A DNA stretch of 64,000 bases from Paracoccus caeni (GTDB lineage: Bacteria; Pseudomonadota; Alphaproteobacteria; Rhodobacterales; Rhodobacteraceae): positions 682,001 to 746,000 of the forward strand of contig NZ_JAEPRQ010000001.1 in the NCBI RefSeq assembly GCF_016629665.1, given 5' to 3'. Under the pieces are notes generated by a model. The model saw only the letters and a program-made list of their open reading frames with translations. It searched no databases and was not told where the DNA came from. Every line of letters starts with the position of its first letter. Positions within the stretch are counted from its first letter, which is position 1. This document shows, one piece after another, positions 25,668 to 34,758 of this stretch. Both the position numbers and the translations under genes were made by a program.

Positions 25668-26258
25668 TCAGGATTTCAGCAGCAGGCCCAGCCGGTCCAC
25701 GTAACTGCGCGCCTGAACGACCAACTGATCCTGCGTCATCGCATCATCGGTCGCCCAGCGATGAAACGCCGTCGAGACCGCATAGGTCACCGTATGGGCC
25801 AGCAGATGCAACGCATGCAGGTCCTCGGACGGCGCGCGTTCCTGCGCCAAAGCCACCAGATCATTGTGAACCTTTTCCAGCGGCGCATGGTAAATCGCCA
25901 GCAATTCCGGCGAGGTTTCCAGCAACTCGCCGATCATGCTGATCAGCTCTCGGTCAAGGCTTTTAGCGGCAAGCTGTCGCGCCACAACGTCGAACAGATC
26001 ATCGATCAGCGTCCCCGTGGCCTCGCGGAACAACTGTTTCGATTCTTCGCTGATCGGGGTGAACGGACCGACCAAAGCGGCATCCTTGTTGGGGTAGTAG
26101 TTGAAAAAGGTGCGCAGACTGATCCCCGCCCGCGTCGCGATCAGGTCGGTCGTCAACGCGCAATAGCCCTGCTCAATCGCCAAAGACACGGCGGCGCGCT
26201 GGATTTCACGCTCGGTCTGATGACGGCGTCGATCACGAAGCGTTGAGGTTTCGGCCAT
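25668..26258 (-). CDS. TetR-family repressor of the efflux operon
   Basis: 196 residues. The N-terminal helix-turn-helix (about 15-60) reads EIQRAAVSLAIEQGY, then LIATRAGISLRTFFNYYPNKDAAL, the TetR_N signature. The remaining helices form the ligand-binding and dimer part, which is not specific enough to name an inducer. It is divergent from the RND adaptor gene and converges on ppkA, 13 bases away. A perfect inverted repeat lies in the divergent gap and is its probable operator. Confidence 0.92.
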   Translation of the reverse strand: MAETSTLRDRRRHQTEREIQRAAVSLAIEQGYCALTTDLIATRAGISLRTFFNYYPNKDAALVGPFTPISEESKQLFREATGTLIDDLFDVVARQLAAKSLDRELISMIGELLETSPELLAIYHAPLEKVHNDLVALAQERAPSEDLHALHLLAHTVTYAVSTAFHRWATDDAMTQDQLVVQARSYVDRLGLLLKS

Positions 26259-26294
26259 TTTTCGATTCTCCCCCGAAATTCACGTAAGGCAAAT

Positions 26295-26321
26295 ATTGCA
26301 CACTATGCATTTGTGTGCAAT
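26295..26321. promoter_or_regulatory. Probable TetR operator (inverted repeat)
   Basis: ATTGCACAC (26295-26303) is followed by 9 bases and its exact reverse complement GTGTGCAAT (26313-26321). The site lies in the 117-base gap between the repressor gene and the adaptor gene, where a TetR dimer would block both promoters. The spacing of the arms fits two adjacent major grooves. Confidence 0.7.
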
Positions 26322-26375
26322 TTGCATGTTACCAGACCGCATCCTGCGGCGCGATTCCATGCAAAGGATTTCAGA

Positions 26376-27605
26376 ATGCCCAACCTTCGTTTTCCGGTAA
26401 GCCTTGGTTTTGCGGGGCTTCTGGCACTCGCCGCGCCCGGTCTGGCGCAGGAGGCTGGACAGATGCCGCCGAAACAGGTCGGCGTCGTCGAATTACAGTC
26501 GCAGGACGTGCCGCGTGTCGCCACGCTGCCGGGCCGCGCGGTGTCCAGCGCGCAAGCCGCGATCCGGCCTCGGGTCGGCGGCATCATCACCGAAATTCTC
26601 TACGATCCGGGCAGGCCGCTGAAGGCGGGCGATCCGATGTTCCAGATCGATCCGACCACCTACGAGGCGAACCTTTCCAGCGCCCAGGCCGACGTTGCCT
26701 CGGCCAAGGCATCGCTGGCGCAGTCGCAATCGGCCAATCAGCGGACCGAACAATTGCTGGGTTCCGGCACCACGCAGGCGCAGGTGGAAACCGCGCGGGC
26801 GACGATGGAACAGGCGCAGGCCTCGGTTCAGCGGGCCGAAGCGGCGTTGAAACTGGCGCAGGCAGAGCTGGACTGGGCGACGGTGACCAGCCCGATTGAC
26901 GGGATGGCAAGCGTGGCCGAAGTCTCGGTCGGCGATCTGGTGACGGCGGGGCAGGCGGACCATCTGGCAACCGTCATCCGTCTGGACCCGATCGAGGTCG
27001 ATATGTACGAGCCCTCGGTCCGGATGCTGGCGGTGTTCAACGACATCACCGCCGGGCGGCTTCAGGTGACCGACAGCCTGCGCGCCACGCTGATGCTGGA
27101 AACGGGCGAGACCTATCGCGCGACCGGCGAATTGCTGGCCCCCGGCTTCACCGTCTCGACCTCGACCGGCGCAATCGACATCCGCTTCCGTTTCGACAAT
27201 CCCGACAACCTGCTGCTGCCAGGCATGTTCGTGCGCGGTCAGGTTGAGCTGGGGACGACCAAGGCTGTTCTGGTGTCGCAATCGGCGGCATCGCGCGACC
27301 GCACCGGCAAGCTGTCGGCTTGGGTGGTCGAGGACGGCAAGGCCGTGCAACGCGAACTGGTCGATGACGGCACCTATCAGAATAGCTGGATCATCACCGA
27401 AGGCGTCGAGCCGGGCGATATGCTGGTCGTCGATGGCCGCACCGGCCTGACCGAAGGCGCCGAGGTGGTCGCGGTCCCGGTCAGCTTCGATGATGACGGC
27501 GTCGTCCGCGATGCCGCACCCGAAGGCGAAGCGACCGAAGGCGCAGCGGATGACAGCCCGGCGGATGCAGATCAGGCGGGCGAAGCCGCTCCGGCGGCGG
27601 AGTAA
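26376..27605 (+). CDS. RND efflux periplasmic adaptor (membrane fusion protein)
   Basis: 409 residues from ATG 26376; the longer frame starting at 26313 would begin inside the operator and lacks a signal sequence. The signal peptide ends near GLAQ. The order is lipoyl half (VRPRVGGIITEILYDPG), coiled-coil hairpin (Ala/Gln-rich, about 95-160), second lipoyl half (WATVTSPIDGMASVAEVSVGDLV) and beta-barrel. This is the AcrA/MexA plan. The C-terminal 35 residues are acidic and Ala-rich. No lipobox Cys is seen. It is 6 bases before the pump gene and forms the bridge between pump and outer-membrane channel. Confidence 0.92.
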   Translation: MPNLRFPVSLGFAGLLALAAPGLAQEAGQMPPKQVGVVELQSQDVPRVATLPGRAVSSAQAAIRPRVGGIITEILYDPGRPLKAGDPMFQIDPTTYEANLSSAQADVASAKASLAQSQSANQRTEQLLGSGTTQAQVETARATMEQAQASVQRAEAALKLAQAELDWATVTSPIDGMASVAEVSVGDLVTAGQADHLATVIRLDPIEVDMYEPSVRMLAVFNDITAGRLQVTDSLRATLMLETGETYRATGELLAPGFTVSTSTGAIDIRFRFDNPDNLLLPGMFVRGQVELGTTKAVLVSQSAASRDRTGKLSAWVVEDGKAVQRELVDDGTYQNSWIITEGVEPGDMLVVDGRTGLTEGAEVVAVPVSFDDDGVVRDAAPEGEATEGAADDSPADADQAGEAAPAAE

Positions 27606-27611
27606 CGGCAG

Positions 27612-30600
27612 ATGGCAAATTTCTTCATTCATCGCCCCGTCTTCGCATGGGTGCTGGCTTTCGTGACCATGCTGGTCGGCGGCCTTGGCCTGCAAAGCCT
27701 TGCGGTCGAGCAGTATCCGCAGATCGCGCCCACCACGGTCAGGATCAGCGCGGGCTATAACGGTGCCTCTGCCGAGATCGTCGAAAACTCGGTGACGACT
27801 GTGATCGAGGACGCGATGACCGGGCTGGACGGCCTGATCTATATGACCTCGAATTCGTCGCCCGGCTCGGCCTCGATTGCGCTGACCTTCGATGACAGCA
27901 TCGATGCCGACATTGCGCAGGTGCAGGTGCAGAACAAGCTGCAACTGGTCACCTCGCAGCTTCCCGATATCGTGCAGCAATCGGGCGTGAACGTGTCACG
28001 CTCGACCTCGTCGATCCTGCTGGTCGGCGCTTTGACTAGCAGCGACGGCAGCTATTCCTCGCTGGAACTGGGCGATCTTCTGTCGCAGATGATCGAAGAC
28101 CCGGTCAAGCGGACCCCCGGCGTCGGCTCTATCGATTCCTTCGGCGCGGGCTATGCGATGCGGGTCTGGATGGACCCGATGAAGATGGCGCAATATCAGG
28201 TGACCCCCGCCGATATCACCGCCGCCGTGTCCGAGCAGAACACCAACGTCACCGTTGGCAGCCTTGGCGCGCAGCCCGCGCCGGAAGGCCAGCGGCTGAC
28301 CATGTCGCTGTCGGCACAATCGCAGTTTTCCTCTGTCGAGGAATTCGAACGCATCCTGCTGCGCGTCGATCCCGACGGCTCGACGGTGTTTCTCGGCGAT
28401 GTCGCCCGGATCGAGATCGGTCAGGAAACCTATGGCGGCGATTCCCGCTATAACGGCAAACCCTCTGCTGGTTTCGCGGTAAACCTTGCGACCGGCGCCA
28501 ACGCCGTCTCAACCGCCGAGGCGGTGCGCGAAGTCCTTGCCGGTGTTGCCCCCTCGCTGCCCGATGGGGTCGAGATCGCCTATCCCTACGACACCTCGCC
28601 CTTCGTCGAGGAATCGATCAACCACGTCTATACCGCGCTCTTCGAGGCGGTCGGGCTGGTCTTTCTGGTCATCCTTTGCTTCCTGCAAAGCTGGCGTGCG
28701 ACGATCATCCCGGTCGTGGCGATCCCGGTCGTGCTTCTGGGCACATTCGGCGTGCTGGCGGCTGCGGGCTTTTCCATCAACACGCTGACTATGTTCGCGC
28801 TGGTCCTTGCCATCGGCCTTCTGGTCGATGACGCCATCGTCGTCGTCGAAAACGTCGAGCGGGTGATGGAGGAAGAGGGCCTAGGCCCGCTTGAAGCGAC
28901 CGAGAAAAGCATGGGCGAGATCACCTCGGCGCTGGTCGGCATCGTGCTGGTCCTGTCGGCGGTGTTCCTGCCGATGGCCTTCATGACCGGCGCGACGGGG
29001 GTGATCTACCGACAATTCTCGATCACCATCATCACCGCCATGGTGCTGTCGCTGGGCGTCGCGGTCATCCTGACCCCGGCCATGTGCGCCAGCCTGCTGA
29101 AGCCGCGCAAACATGGCGACGGCATTGCGCCGGCCCGCTGGTTCAACCGCAATCTGGACCGCGCCACCAACGGCTATGCCAGCACCGTCTCGCGCCTCGT
29201 GCGCAGACCGTTCCGCATGCTTGTGGTGCTGTTCGCCATCGGTTTCGGCGCCTATGCGCTGTATCAGGAACTGCCCGGCTCGTTCCTGCCGGACGAGGAT
29301 CAGGGCGTCATGCTGGTCATGGTGGAGACGCCAGAAGGCTCGACCATCGCCCAAACTCAGGCGCTGGTCGAACGGGTCGAAGGCTACCTGCTGAACGACG
29401 AATCCGAGACGGTGGAATCGGTCTTTGCGGCGCTGGGCTTCAGCTTCACCGGCGTCGGCCAGAACACCGCCATGGTTTTCGCGAAACTGCATGACTACAA
29501 GGAACGCGAAGGCCATGACATCGCCTCGCTTGTCACCCGTGCCAATACCGAATTCTTCCTGAACAACCGCGCCGGTCAGGTCTATTTCCTGCAACCGCCC
29601 GCGATTCAGGGGATGGGCGCGTCCTCCGGCTTCACCATGCATCTGGTCGATCAGTCCGGTGGCGGGCAAGAGGCGCTGTCGGCGGCGGCGGACGAACTGG
29701 TCGCCAAGACCCAGACCGATGGCCGCGTCGTGAACCTGCGCGGCAACGACGCCCCTTACGAGACCTCTCTGCGCCTCGACATCGACCAGCAGAAAGCGGC
29801 TGCCTATGGCCTCTCGATCTCCGAGGTGAACGCGATGCTGTCGATCATCTTCGCCGGTCGCGACGTGAACGACTTCGCACTTGGGAATGAACTGCGCCCG
29901 GTGGTCGTGCAGGGCGAAGGCTCTGCCCGCGCCCAACCCGAAGATATCGAGCGCTGGTATGCCCGCAATGATCAGGGCGAGATGGTGTCCTTTGGTGCCT
30001 TCTCGTCGCAGGTCTGGGATCAGGAACCGCAGGCGCTGGCGCGTTACGGCGGCACCCGTGCGCTGGAACTCAGCGGGGCGGCGGCGCAGGGTCTGTCCTC
30101 GGGCGCGGCCATGGAGGCGATGGAGGAACTGGTCGCCGATATGGATGGCGGTTACAGCACCGCATGGACCGGCCTGTCCTATCAGGAACGACTGTCGGGC
30201 AATCAGGCACCGATGCTGTTCGCGCTTTCGGCACTGGTGGTCTTCTTCGCCCTCGCCGCGCTTTACGAAAGCTGGACCGTGCCGCTGGCGGTGATGATGA
30301 CTGTGCCCATCGGCATCCTTGGCGCGCTGGCTGCGGCCCTGCTTTTCGATCAGTCGAACGACGTTTACTTCAAGGTCGGCTTGTTAACCACCATCGGCCT
30401 TGCGGCGCGAAACGCGATCCTGATCGTGGAATTTGCGCAGTCGCTGGTCGCGCAGGGCAAGACGCTTATCGATGCTGCGATCGAGGCGTCGCGGATGCGT
30501 CTGCGCCCGATCCTGATGACCACCTTCGCCTTCATTATGGGCGTGCTGCCGCTGGCGCTTGCCAGCGGTGCGGGGGCAGGGGCGCAGAACTCGATCGGGA

Positions 30601-30719
30601 TCGGCGTTGTCGGCGGCATGATCTCATCCGCAGTCATCGGGATCTTTCTGGTGCCGGTCTTCTATGTGGCGGTTCTGGAAGGCGTGAAGATGCTGTCAAG
30701 AAAGGGAAAAACCTCATGA
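27612..30719 (+). CDS. RND multidrug efflux pump (HAE1, AcrB/MexB-like)
   Basis: 1035 residues, typical for HAE1 pumps. It starts MANFFIHRPVFAWVLAF, the conserved first helix, and contains the proton-relay helix with the Asp-Asp pair (AIGLLVDDAIVVVENV) and the LTPAMCASLL motif after helix 6. Two large periplasmic loops follow helices 1 and 7, as expected. It pumps drugs or lipophilic compounds from the periplasm/inner membrane using the proton gradient. The stop overlaps the next start (ATGA). Substrate range cannot be read from the sequence. Confidence 0.95.
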   Translation: MANFFIHRPVFAWVLAFVTMLVGGLGLQSLAVEQYPQIAPTTVRISAGYNGASAEIVENSVTTVIEDAMTGLDGLIYMTSNSSPGSASIALTFDDSIDADIAQVQVQNKLQLVTSQLPDIVQQSGVNVSRSTSSILLVGALTSSDGSYSSLELGDLLSQMIEDPVKRTPGVGSIDSFGAGYAMRVWMDPMKMAQYQVTPADITAAVSEQNTNVTVGSLGAQPAPEGQRLTMSLSAQSQFSSVEEFERILLRVDPDGSTVFLGDVARIEIGQETYGGDSRYNGKPSAGFAVNLATGANAVSTAEAVREVLAGVAPSLPDGVEIAYPYDTSPFVEESINHVYTALFEAVGLVFLVILCFLQSWRATIIPVVAIPVVLLGTFGVLAAAGFSINTLTMFALVLAIGLLVDDAIVVVENVERVMEEEGLGPLEATEKSMGEITSALVGIVLVLSAVFLPMAFMTGATGVIYRQFSITIITAMVLSLGVAVILTPAMCASLLKPRKHGDGIAPARWFNRNLDRATNGYASTVSRLVRRPFRMLVVLFAIGFGAYALYQELPGSFLPDEDQGVMLVMVETPEGSTIAQTQALVERVEGYLLNDESETVESVFAALGFSFTGVGQNTAMVFAKLHDYKEREGHDIASLVTRANTEFFLNNRAGQVYFLQPPAIQGMGASSGFTMHLVDQSGGGQEALSAAADELVAKTQTDGRVVNLRGNDAPYETSLRLDIDQQKAAAYGLSISEVNAMLSIIFAGRDVNDFALGNELRPVVVQGEGSARAQPEDIERWYARNDQGEMVSFGAFSSQVWDQEPQALARYGGTRALELSGAAAQGLSSGAAMEAMEELVADMDGGYSTAWTGLSYQERLSGNQAPMLFALSALVVFFALAALYESWTVPLAVMMTVPIGILGALAAALLFDQSNDVYFKVGLLTTIGLAARNAILIVEFAQSLVAQGKTLIDAAIEASRMRLRPILMTTFAFIMGVLPLALASGAGAGAQNSIGIGVVGGMISSAVIGIFLVPVFYVAVLEGVKMLSRKGKTS

Positions 30720-32080
30720 TCTCTACCCGTTTCGGACGCCGCGGCCTTCTCGTCTCGCTGCTGGCTCTGTCCGCCTGCGCGGCGGTCGGGCCGGACCCGA
30801 CCGACCTGCCGACGCCCAATCTGCAGGCGGGATTCGAGGAAGGCCAAGGCACCGCCACCAGTACCTCGACCGCCTTCTGGTCCGGCTATAGCGACGCCAC
30901 CCTGAACCGGCTGATTCAGCAGGGGATGGGGCAAAGTTTCGACATCATGGCCGCGAACGAGCGGATCCGGGCTGCGGCGGCGGATATGCAGGCGGCGGGC
31001 GTGCTTGGTTCGCAAGTCGGCGGCACCAACAGTGCGGGACGCGAGCGGTCGGGCGGCGATGGCATCCCCGCCGCGACCGTGAACACCGCGAACCTTTCGG
31101 CCAGCTTCGTCTTCGACCTTTTCGGCGGCGCGCGGCGCGGTCGTGAACAGGCGGCGGCAGCCCATGCCTCTGCCGAGGCTGAGGCGCAGACCGTCCGGCT
31201 GGCATGGCTGGCCGAGGTGATCTCGACCTATGCCAATGCCCGCTTTTATCAGCAGGCACTGGCTTTGACGCGTGAGACGATCAGCGCCCGCGAAGGTACG
31301 CTGGGCGTGACCCGCAACATGGAATCGCTGGGCCTTGCCACCGAATACGACACCGCCCAGACCGAGGCTTTGCTGGCCACAGCCCGCGCCGATTTGCCGA
31401 ATTACGAGGCGCAGTTTAACGCGCAGGTCTATCGCCTCTCGACGCTGCTGAACCTGCAGGCGGAACCGCTGATGCGGCAGATGCGCGGCGGCTCGGCCCA
31501 GTTGCGGACGCCGCCGGGACCGGGAACCGGCGTTCCTGCCGATCTTCTGCGCAGCCGCCCGGACATTCGCGCCTCGCAAAGCGACTACGCGGCGGCTCTG
31601 GCCGGGGTTGGTGTGGCGACGGCGGATCTTCTGCCGGCGATCTCGCTGACCGGCACGGTCACGGATCGCGGCGGTTCGACGACCTGGGGCTTTGGCCCCG
31701 GCCTGTCGCTGCCGGTTCTCAATCAGGGCGCGTTGCAGGCGACCCGCAATCGCCGTCTGTCCGAAGCGCGTCAGGCCGAGATTGCATGGAAATCGCAGAT
31801 CGCCTCGGCGGTCGAGGATGTGCAGGTCGCGCAATCGAACCTGCGCCGCTATCGTCAGCGCGCCTCGACGCTGGACAGCGCGGCCTCGTCATACGACCGC
31901 GCCTATGCGCTGGCCCGCGACAATTTCGAAGCCGGGGCGCTGCCGCTTGTGGACCTTCTCGACGCTGACCGCCAACGCGCCGCCGCGCGCCTGTCCGCAG
32001 CCGAGGCTCGCAATGCCGCCGCCAAGGAATGGGCCGCCCTGCAGATCGCGACCGGCGCAGGCTCTACCGCTACCCGCTAA
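30716..32080 (+). CDS. Outer-membrane efflux channel lipoprotein (OprM/NodT family)
   Basis: 454 residues. I start at ATG 30716, which overlaps the pump stop; upstream in-frame sequence lies inside the pump gene. The lipobox LLALSAC puts the lipidated Cys at about residue 19. Two repeats of an outer-membrane efflux domain are visible, with the motifs ADLPNYEAQ, LLRSRPDIRASQ and a second long helical pair ending LVDLLDADRQRAAARLSAAEARN. It should complete a tripartite pump with the two genes upstream. Confidence 0.94.
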   Translation: MISTRFGRRGLLVSLLALSACAAVGPDPTDLPTPNLQAGFEEGQGTATSTSTAFWSGYSDATLNRLIQQGMGQSFDIMAANERIRAAAADMQAAGVLGSQVGGTNSAGRERSGGDGIPAATVNTANLSASFVFDLFGGARRGREQAAAAHASAEAEAQTVRLAWLAEVISTYANARFYQQALALTRETISAREGTLGVTRNMESLGLATEYDTAQTEALLATARADLPNYEAQFNAQVYRLSTLLNLQAEPLMRQMRGGSAQLRTPPGPGTGVPADLLRSRPDIRASQSDYAAALAGVGVATADLLPAISLTGTVTDRGGSTTWGFGPGLSLPVLNQGALQATRNRRLSEARQAEIAWKSQIASAVEDVQVAQSNLRRYRQRASTLDSAASSYDRAYALARDNFEAGALPLVDLLDADRQRAAARLSAAEARNAAAKEWAALQIATGAGSTATR

Positions 32081-32148
32081 CCCGGCTTTCCCAAACCTCG
32101 TAAGGTGCGTGCATCGCGCGCGCCTTACCCCGTCGCGCAACACCAACC

Positions 32149-32207
32149 GTGCGATAGCTGTGCACACCCGGTGCACATCCTGTGCCTCTCTGGTGCACGC
32201 GCTGTGC
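32149..32207. repeat. Six GTGC motifs phased every 11 bp
   Basis: GTGC occurs at 32149, 32160, 32171, 32182, 32193 and 32204, each exactly 11 bases apart; three of them are the palindrome GTGCAC. The array lies in the 223-base convergent gap after the efflux operon, where no gene is supported. Helical phasing suggests a protein-binding array or curved DNA, but a chance origin in GC-rich sequence is possible. Confidence 0.55.
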
Positions 32208-32303
32208 AGCCCTTTCCCCAGCATTTGCTGGAGAGAACCGCATCGGCGATTTCTCCGTTGCAAAAATACCGATTGCAACGCCCGCCCCGTTGCGCGGCCC
32301 GGA

Positions 32304-32996
32304 TCAGGCGATCCGGGTCACCAGCGGCTGCAATCCGGCAATCTCCACGGTGACGGTCTGCCCGCGCGTAACGGCCCCAACCCCCGCAGGCGTTCCGGTA
32401 TAGATCAGATCCCCCGGCTGCAGCGCGACGAAGCCCGACAGATAGGCAATCACATCGGCCACCGGCCAGATCATCTCGGCCAGATCGCCCACCTGCCGCA
32501 CCTCGCCATCGACGGTCAGCGAGATCGCCCCGCGCTCCAGCAGCCCGGTCTGCTCAACCGGCGTCAACGCTCCGCAAGCCGCTGAAAGATCGAAACCTTT
32601 CGCCAAATCCCAAGGCCGCCCTGCCTTCTTCGCCTGCGCCTGCAGATCGCGCCGGGTAAAGTCGTTCCCCGCCGCATAGCCCCAGATCATCCCCGCCGCC
32701 GCCTCTGCGGCAATATCCGTGCCACCGCTTTTCAGCGCCACCACCAGTTCCGCCTCGAAATGCAGATCCTGCGTCTGCGGTGGATAGGGCAGATCGGCCC
32801 CGTCGGTCAGCAGCGCATCGGCGGGTTTCGAGAAGAAGAAAGGCGGCTCGCGATCCGGGTCATGCCCCATCTCACGCGCATGATCGGCATAGTTGCGCCC
32901 CACGCAATAAATCCGGCGCACCGGAAAGCGGCGGCTGTCCCCAAGGATCGGCAGGGACGGCAAAGCAGGCGGGGTCAGAACGAATTCGGCAGTCAT
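32304..32996 (-). CDS. Fumarylacetoacetate hydrolase-family protein
   Basis: 230 residues with the FAH catalytic fold: CVGRNYADHAREMG, FFFSKPADAL, the metal-ligand segment DLHFEAELVVAL, GYAAGNDFTRRDLQ, KGFDLSAACG and IYTGTPAGVGAV. It is the short single-domain form, as in YcgM-type acylpyruvate hydrolases and related oxaloacetate decarboxylases, which cleave or decarboxylate beta-diketo or 2-oxo acids with a divalent metal. The actual substrate is not deducible. It stands alone, divergent from cbiZ with a 109-base gap. Confidence 0.9.
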   Translation of the reverse strand: MTAEFVLTPPALPSLPILGDSRRFPVRRIYCVGRNYADHAREMGHDPDREPPFFFSKPADALLTDGADLPYPPQTQDLHFEAELVVALKSGGTDIAAEAAAGMIWGYAAGNDFTRRDLQAQAKKAGRPWDLAKGFDLSAACGALTPVEQTGLLERGAISLTVDGEVRQVGDLAEMIWPVADVIAYLSGFVALQPGDLIYTGTPAGVGAVTRGQTVTVEIAGLQPLVTRIA

Positions 32997-33105
32997 GGCA
33001 TCAGTCTCCGATTATCCGGGCGGCCTTGCGCTGACGCGCCGCCCATGGTGACGATAAGCCCGCACTCTGGCGACCGCCAGCGGCGAAGCGAGGAAAGGGC
33101 AGGGA

Positions 33106-33765
33106 ATGCGGGTCAACTGCAAGGGTGTCTGGCTAAGCGCCGATCTGGGCCAGCCCCGGCAGATCCTGTCCTTTGCACCCTGGCGCCCCGGCTTCGTCAC
33201 CGCCCGCCGCATCGCCATCCGGCAGGTGCGCGACGCCGATCTGGGACCGGGCGTCGATGTGCAGGACTGGCTGTCGGGTCAGGTGAGGCAGGCAGGATAT
33301 GCCGATGATGTGGTCATGCTGACCTCACGCGGGTTGCAGCACCATCGCCGTGCCGAGGCGGGTTTGGTCAGTTGCCTCGCGACGGTCGGTCTGGGGAATG
33401 CCGAACGGATCGGCCACCGCCGCAGGCCGCAAGGCAATGGCAGCTACGGCACCATCAATATCCTGCTGCTGGCAGAGGCCGGGCTGTCCCGGCCCGCGAT
33501 GATCGAGGCGATGACCCTGATCGCCTCGGCTCGCACGGCGGCGGTGATCGATGCCGGGCTAAACCTGCCCTCGGGTGCTGCGACGGGAACCGGGACGGAT
33601 TGCATCGCGCTGGCCTGCGCGGCGGGGGCGATGGATCATGTCGGGATGCATACTGAACTGGGCGAAGCCATCGGGCGCGCGGTCTATCAGGCGGTTCTGG
33701 CAGGTGCGCGCGACTGGATTTCGACCCATGGCAACAGCCTGCCGGGTGATCCGCAGCGCCCCTGA
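33106..33765 (+). CDS. cbiZ: Adenosylcobinamide amidohydrolase (CbiZ)
   Basis: 219 residues. The CbiZ pattern is visible: VVMLTSRGLQ, then NIL, SARTAAVIDAGL, GTGTDCIALAC and the final HTELGEAIGRAVYQAV. CbiZ hydrolyses adenosylcobinamide amide bonds so that salvaged cobinamide can enter B12 synthesis through cobyric acid. No other cobalamin gene and no recognisable cobalamin riboswitch is present in the upstream gap. An AGGGCAGGGA stretch precedes the ATG. Confidence 0.85.
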   Translation: MRVNCKGVWLSADLGQPRQILSFAPWRPGFVTARRIAIRQVRDADLGPGVDVQDWLSGQVRQAGYADDVVMLTSRGLQHHRRAEAGLVSCLATVGLGNAERIGHRRRPQGNGSYGTINILLLAEAGLSRPAMIEAMTLIASARTAAVIDAGLNLPSGAATGTGTDCIALACAAGAMDHVGMHTELGEAIGRAVYQAVLAGARDWISTHGNSLPGDPQRP

Positions 33766-33776
33766 ATACGAAGCGA

Positions 33777-33790
33777 CCCCCGAAAGGGGG
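33777..33790 (+). terminator. GNRA-loop hairpin between convergent genes
   Basis: CCCCC (33777-33781) and GGGGG (33786-33790) enclose a GAAA tetraloop, 11 bases after the cbiZ stop and before the convergent RTX gene end. The stem is short and no T-run follows, so termination is likely but not certain. It reads as a hairpin in both directions. Confidence 0.55.
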
Positions 33791-33831
33791 CCGCAACGCT
33801 GCTCGTGAGGAGAGGTCGTCGTCAGAGGCGC

Positions 33832-34515
33832 TCACCAGATGAAATCGTCGGCATCCATCTGACCCTTGCGGAAATCCTCGATGATCAGGCGGTGGCTGCC
33901 TATCGACAGAACCACGTCATCGCCGCTTTGTTGAGCCGACGCGCGGACATCCGCCCAACTGTCGAGGCCCGAAAAAGAGCGCAGATTGATCTGATCGTCG
34001 CCCGGCTCGAAATCGCGGATCACGTCACGCCCGCCGGTGAAGACAAAGACATCCGCGCCCTCGCCACCATGCATGGTGTCGTTGCCCGCACCGCCGTTCA
34101 GCGTGTCGTTGCCTTCACCACCGACCAGCGCGTCATTGCCGGCTCCGGCCAGAATCCGGTCATCGCCTTCGCCACCCCAGATCCTGTCGTTGCCGCCGCC
34201 CGAGTTGATGTTGTCGTTGCCTTCCCCGGCGCGGATGCTGTCGCGACCATTGCCGGACTGAATGGTGTCATTGCCCTCGCCACCGAAGATGACGTTGTTA
34301 CCATGCCCGGCATTGATGAAATCATTGCCTTCGCCGCCAAGGATACGGTCATTGCCCGACCCGGCGATGATGCGGTCATTCCCCTCGCCGCCGTCGATCG
34401 TGTCATGGCCGCCGCCACCGTTCAGCGTGTCATCGCCCGACCGGCCATAGATCAGATCCGAAACCTTGGTACCGGTGATGCGGTTGTCGTCGTCGTTTCC
34501 ACGGTAAGTCGCCAT
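33832..34515 (-). CDS. Small RTX calcium-binding repeat protein with type I secretion signal
   Basis: 227 residues from the ATG at 34515, chosen because AGGAG lies 7 bases upstream; the ATG at 34521 is only 1 base from that box. From residue 15 to 150 the protein is a continuous run of nonapeptide repeats of GGxGNDxI type, which fold into a calcium-filled beta roll. The C-terminal 60 residues (GDDQINLRSF, VVLSIGSHRLIIEDF, ending DADDFIW) match the hemolysin-type secretion signal. There is no catalytic domain. No type I exporter genes lie nearby. Confidence 0.9.
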   Translation of the reverse strand: MATYRGNDDDNRITGTKVSDLIYGRSGDDTLNGGGGHDTIDGGEGNDRIIAGSGNDRILGGEGNDFINAGHGNNVIFGGEGNDTIQSGNGRDSIRAGEGNDNINSGGGNDRIWGGEGDDRILAGAGNDALVGGEGNDTLNGGAGNDTMHGGEGADVFVFTGGRDVIRDFEPGDDQINLRSFSGLDSWADVRASAQQSGDDVVLSIGSHRLIIEDFRKGQMDADDFIW

Positions 34516-34758
34516 GGTCATTCTCCTGAATGGGGCGGTGTGATGAAAGGCCAGCCGTTATCCGCCCGGTGCAACGACCAGCCTTATGCGACCGGGCGAT
34601 GCGGCCCGGATATTCCAGAAATGACAGGGCTTTCCTGTGACCTTTCACCCCAAGGGGCGCAGCCTGTCCTGCCTGCGAGAGAGGTGACGGGTTGTCTTTC
34701 CCGTTCTCTGATCCGTTTACGCGCGGGGTTTGGGTTTATTCCCCGCCGGTCGAATTTT

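Noticed and set aside
32997..33105. Cobalamin riboswitch before cbiZ
   Set aside because: The gap is only 109 bases and lacks a B12-box-like core.
34522..34758. Regulatory RNA between the RTX and anti-sigma genes
   Set aside because: No convincing hairpin with T-tract or known motif was visible in the 237-base gap.
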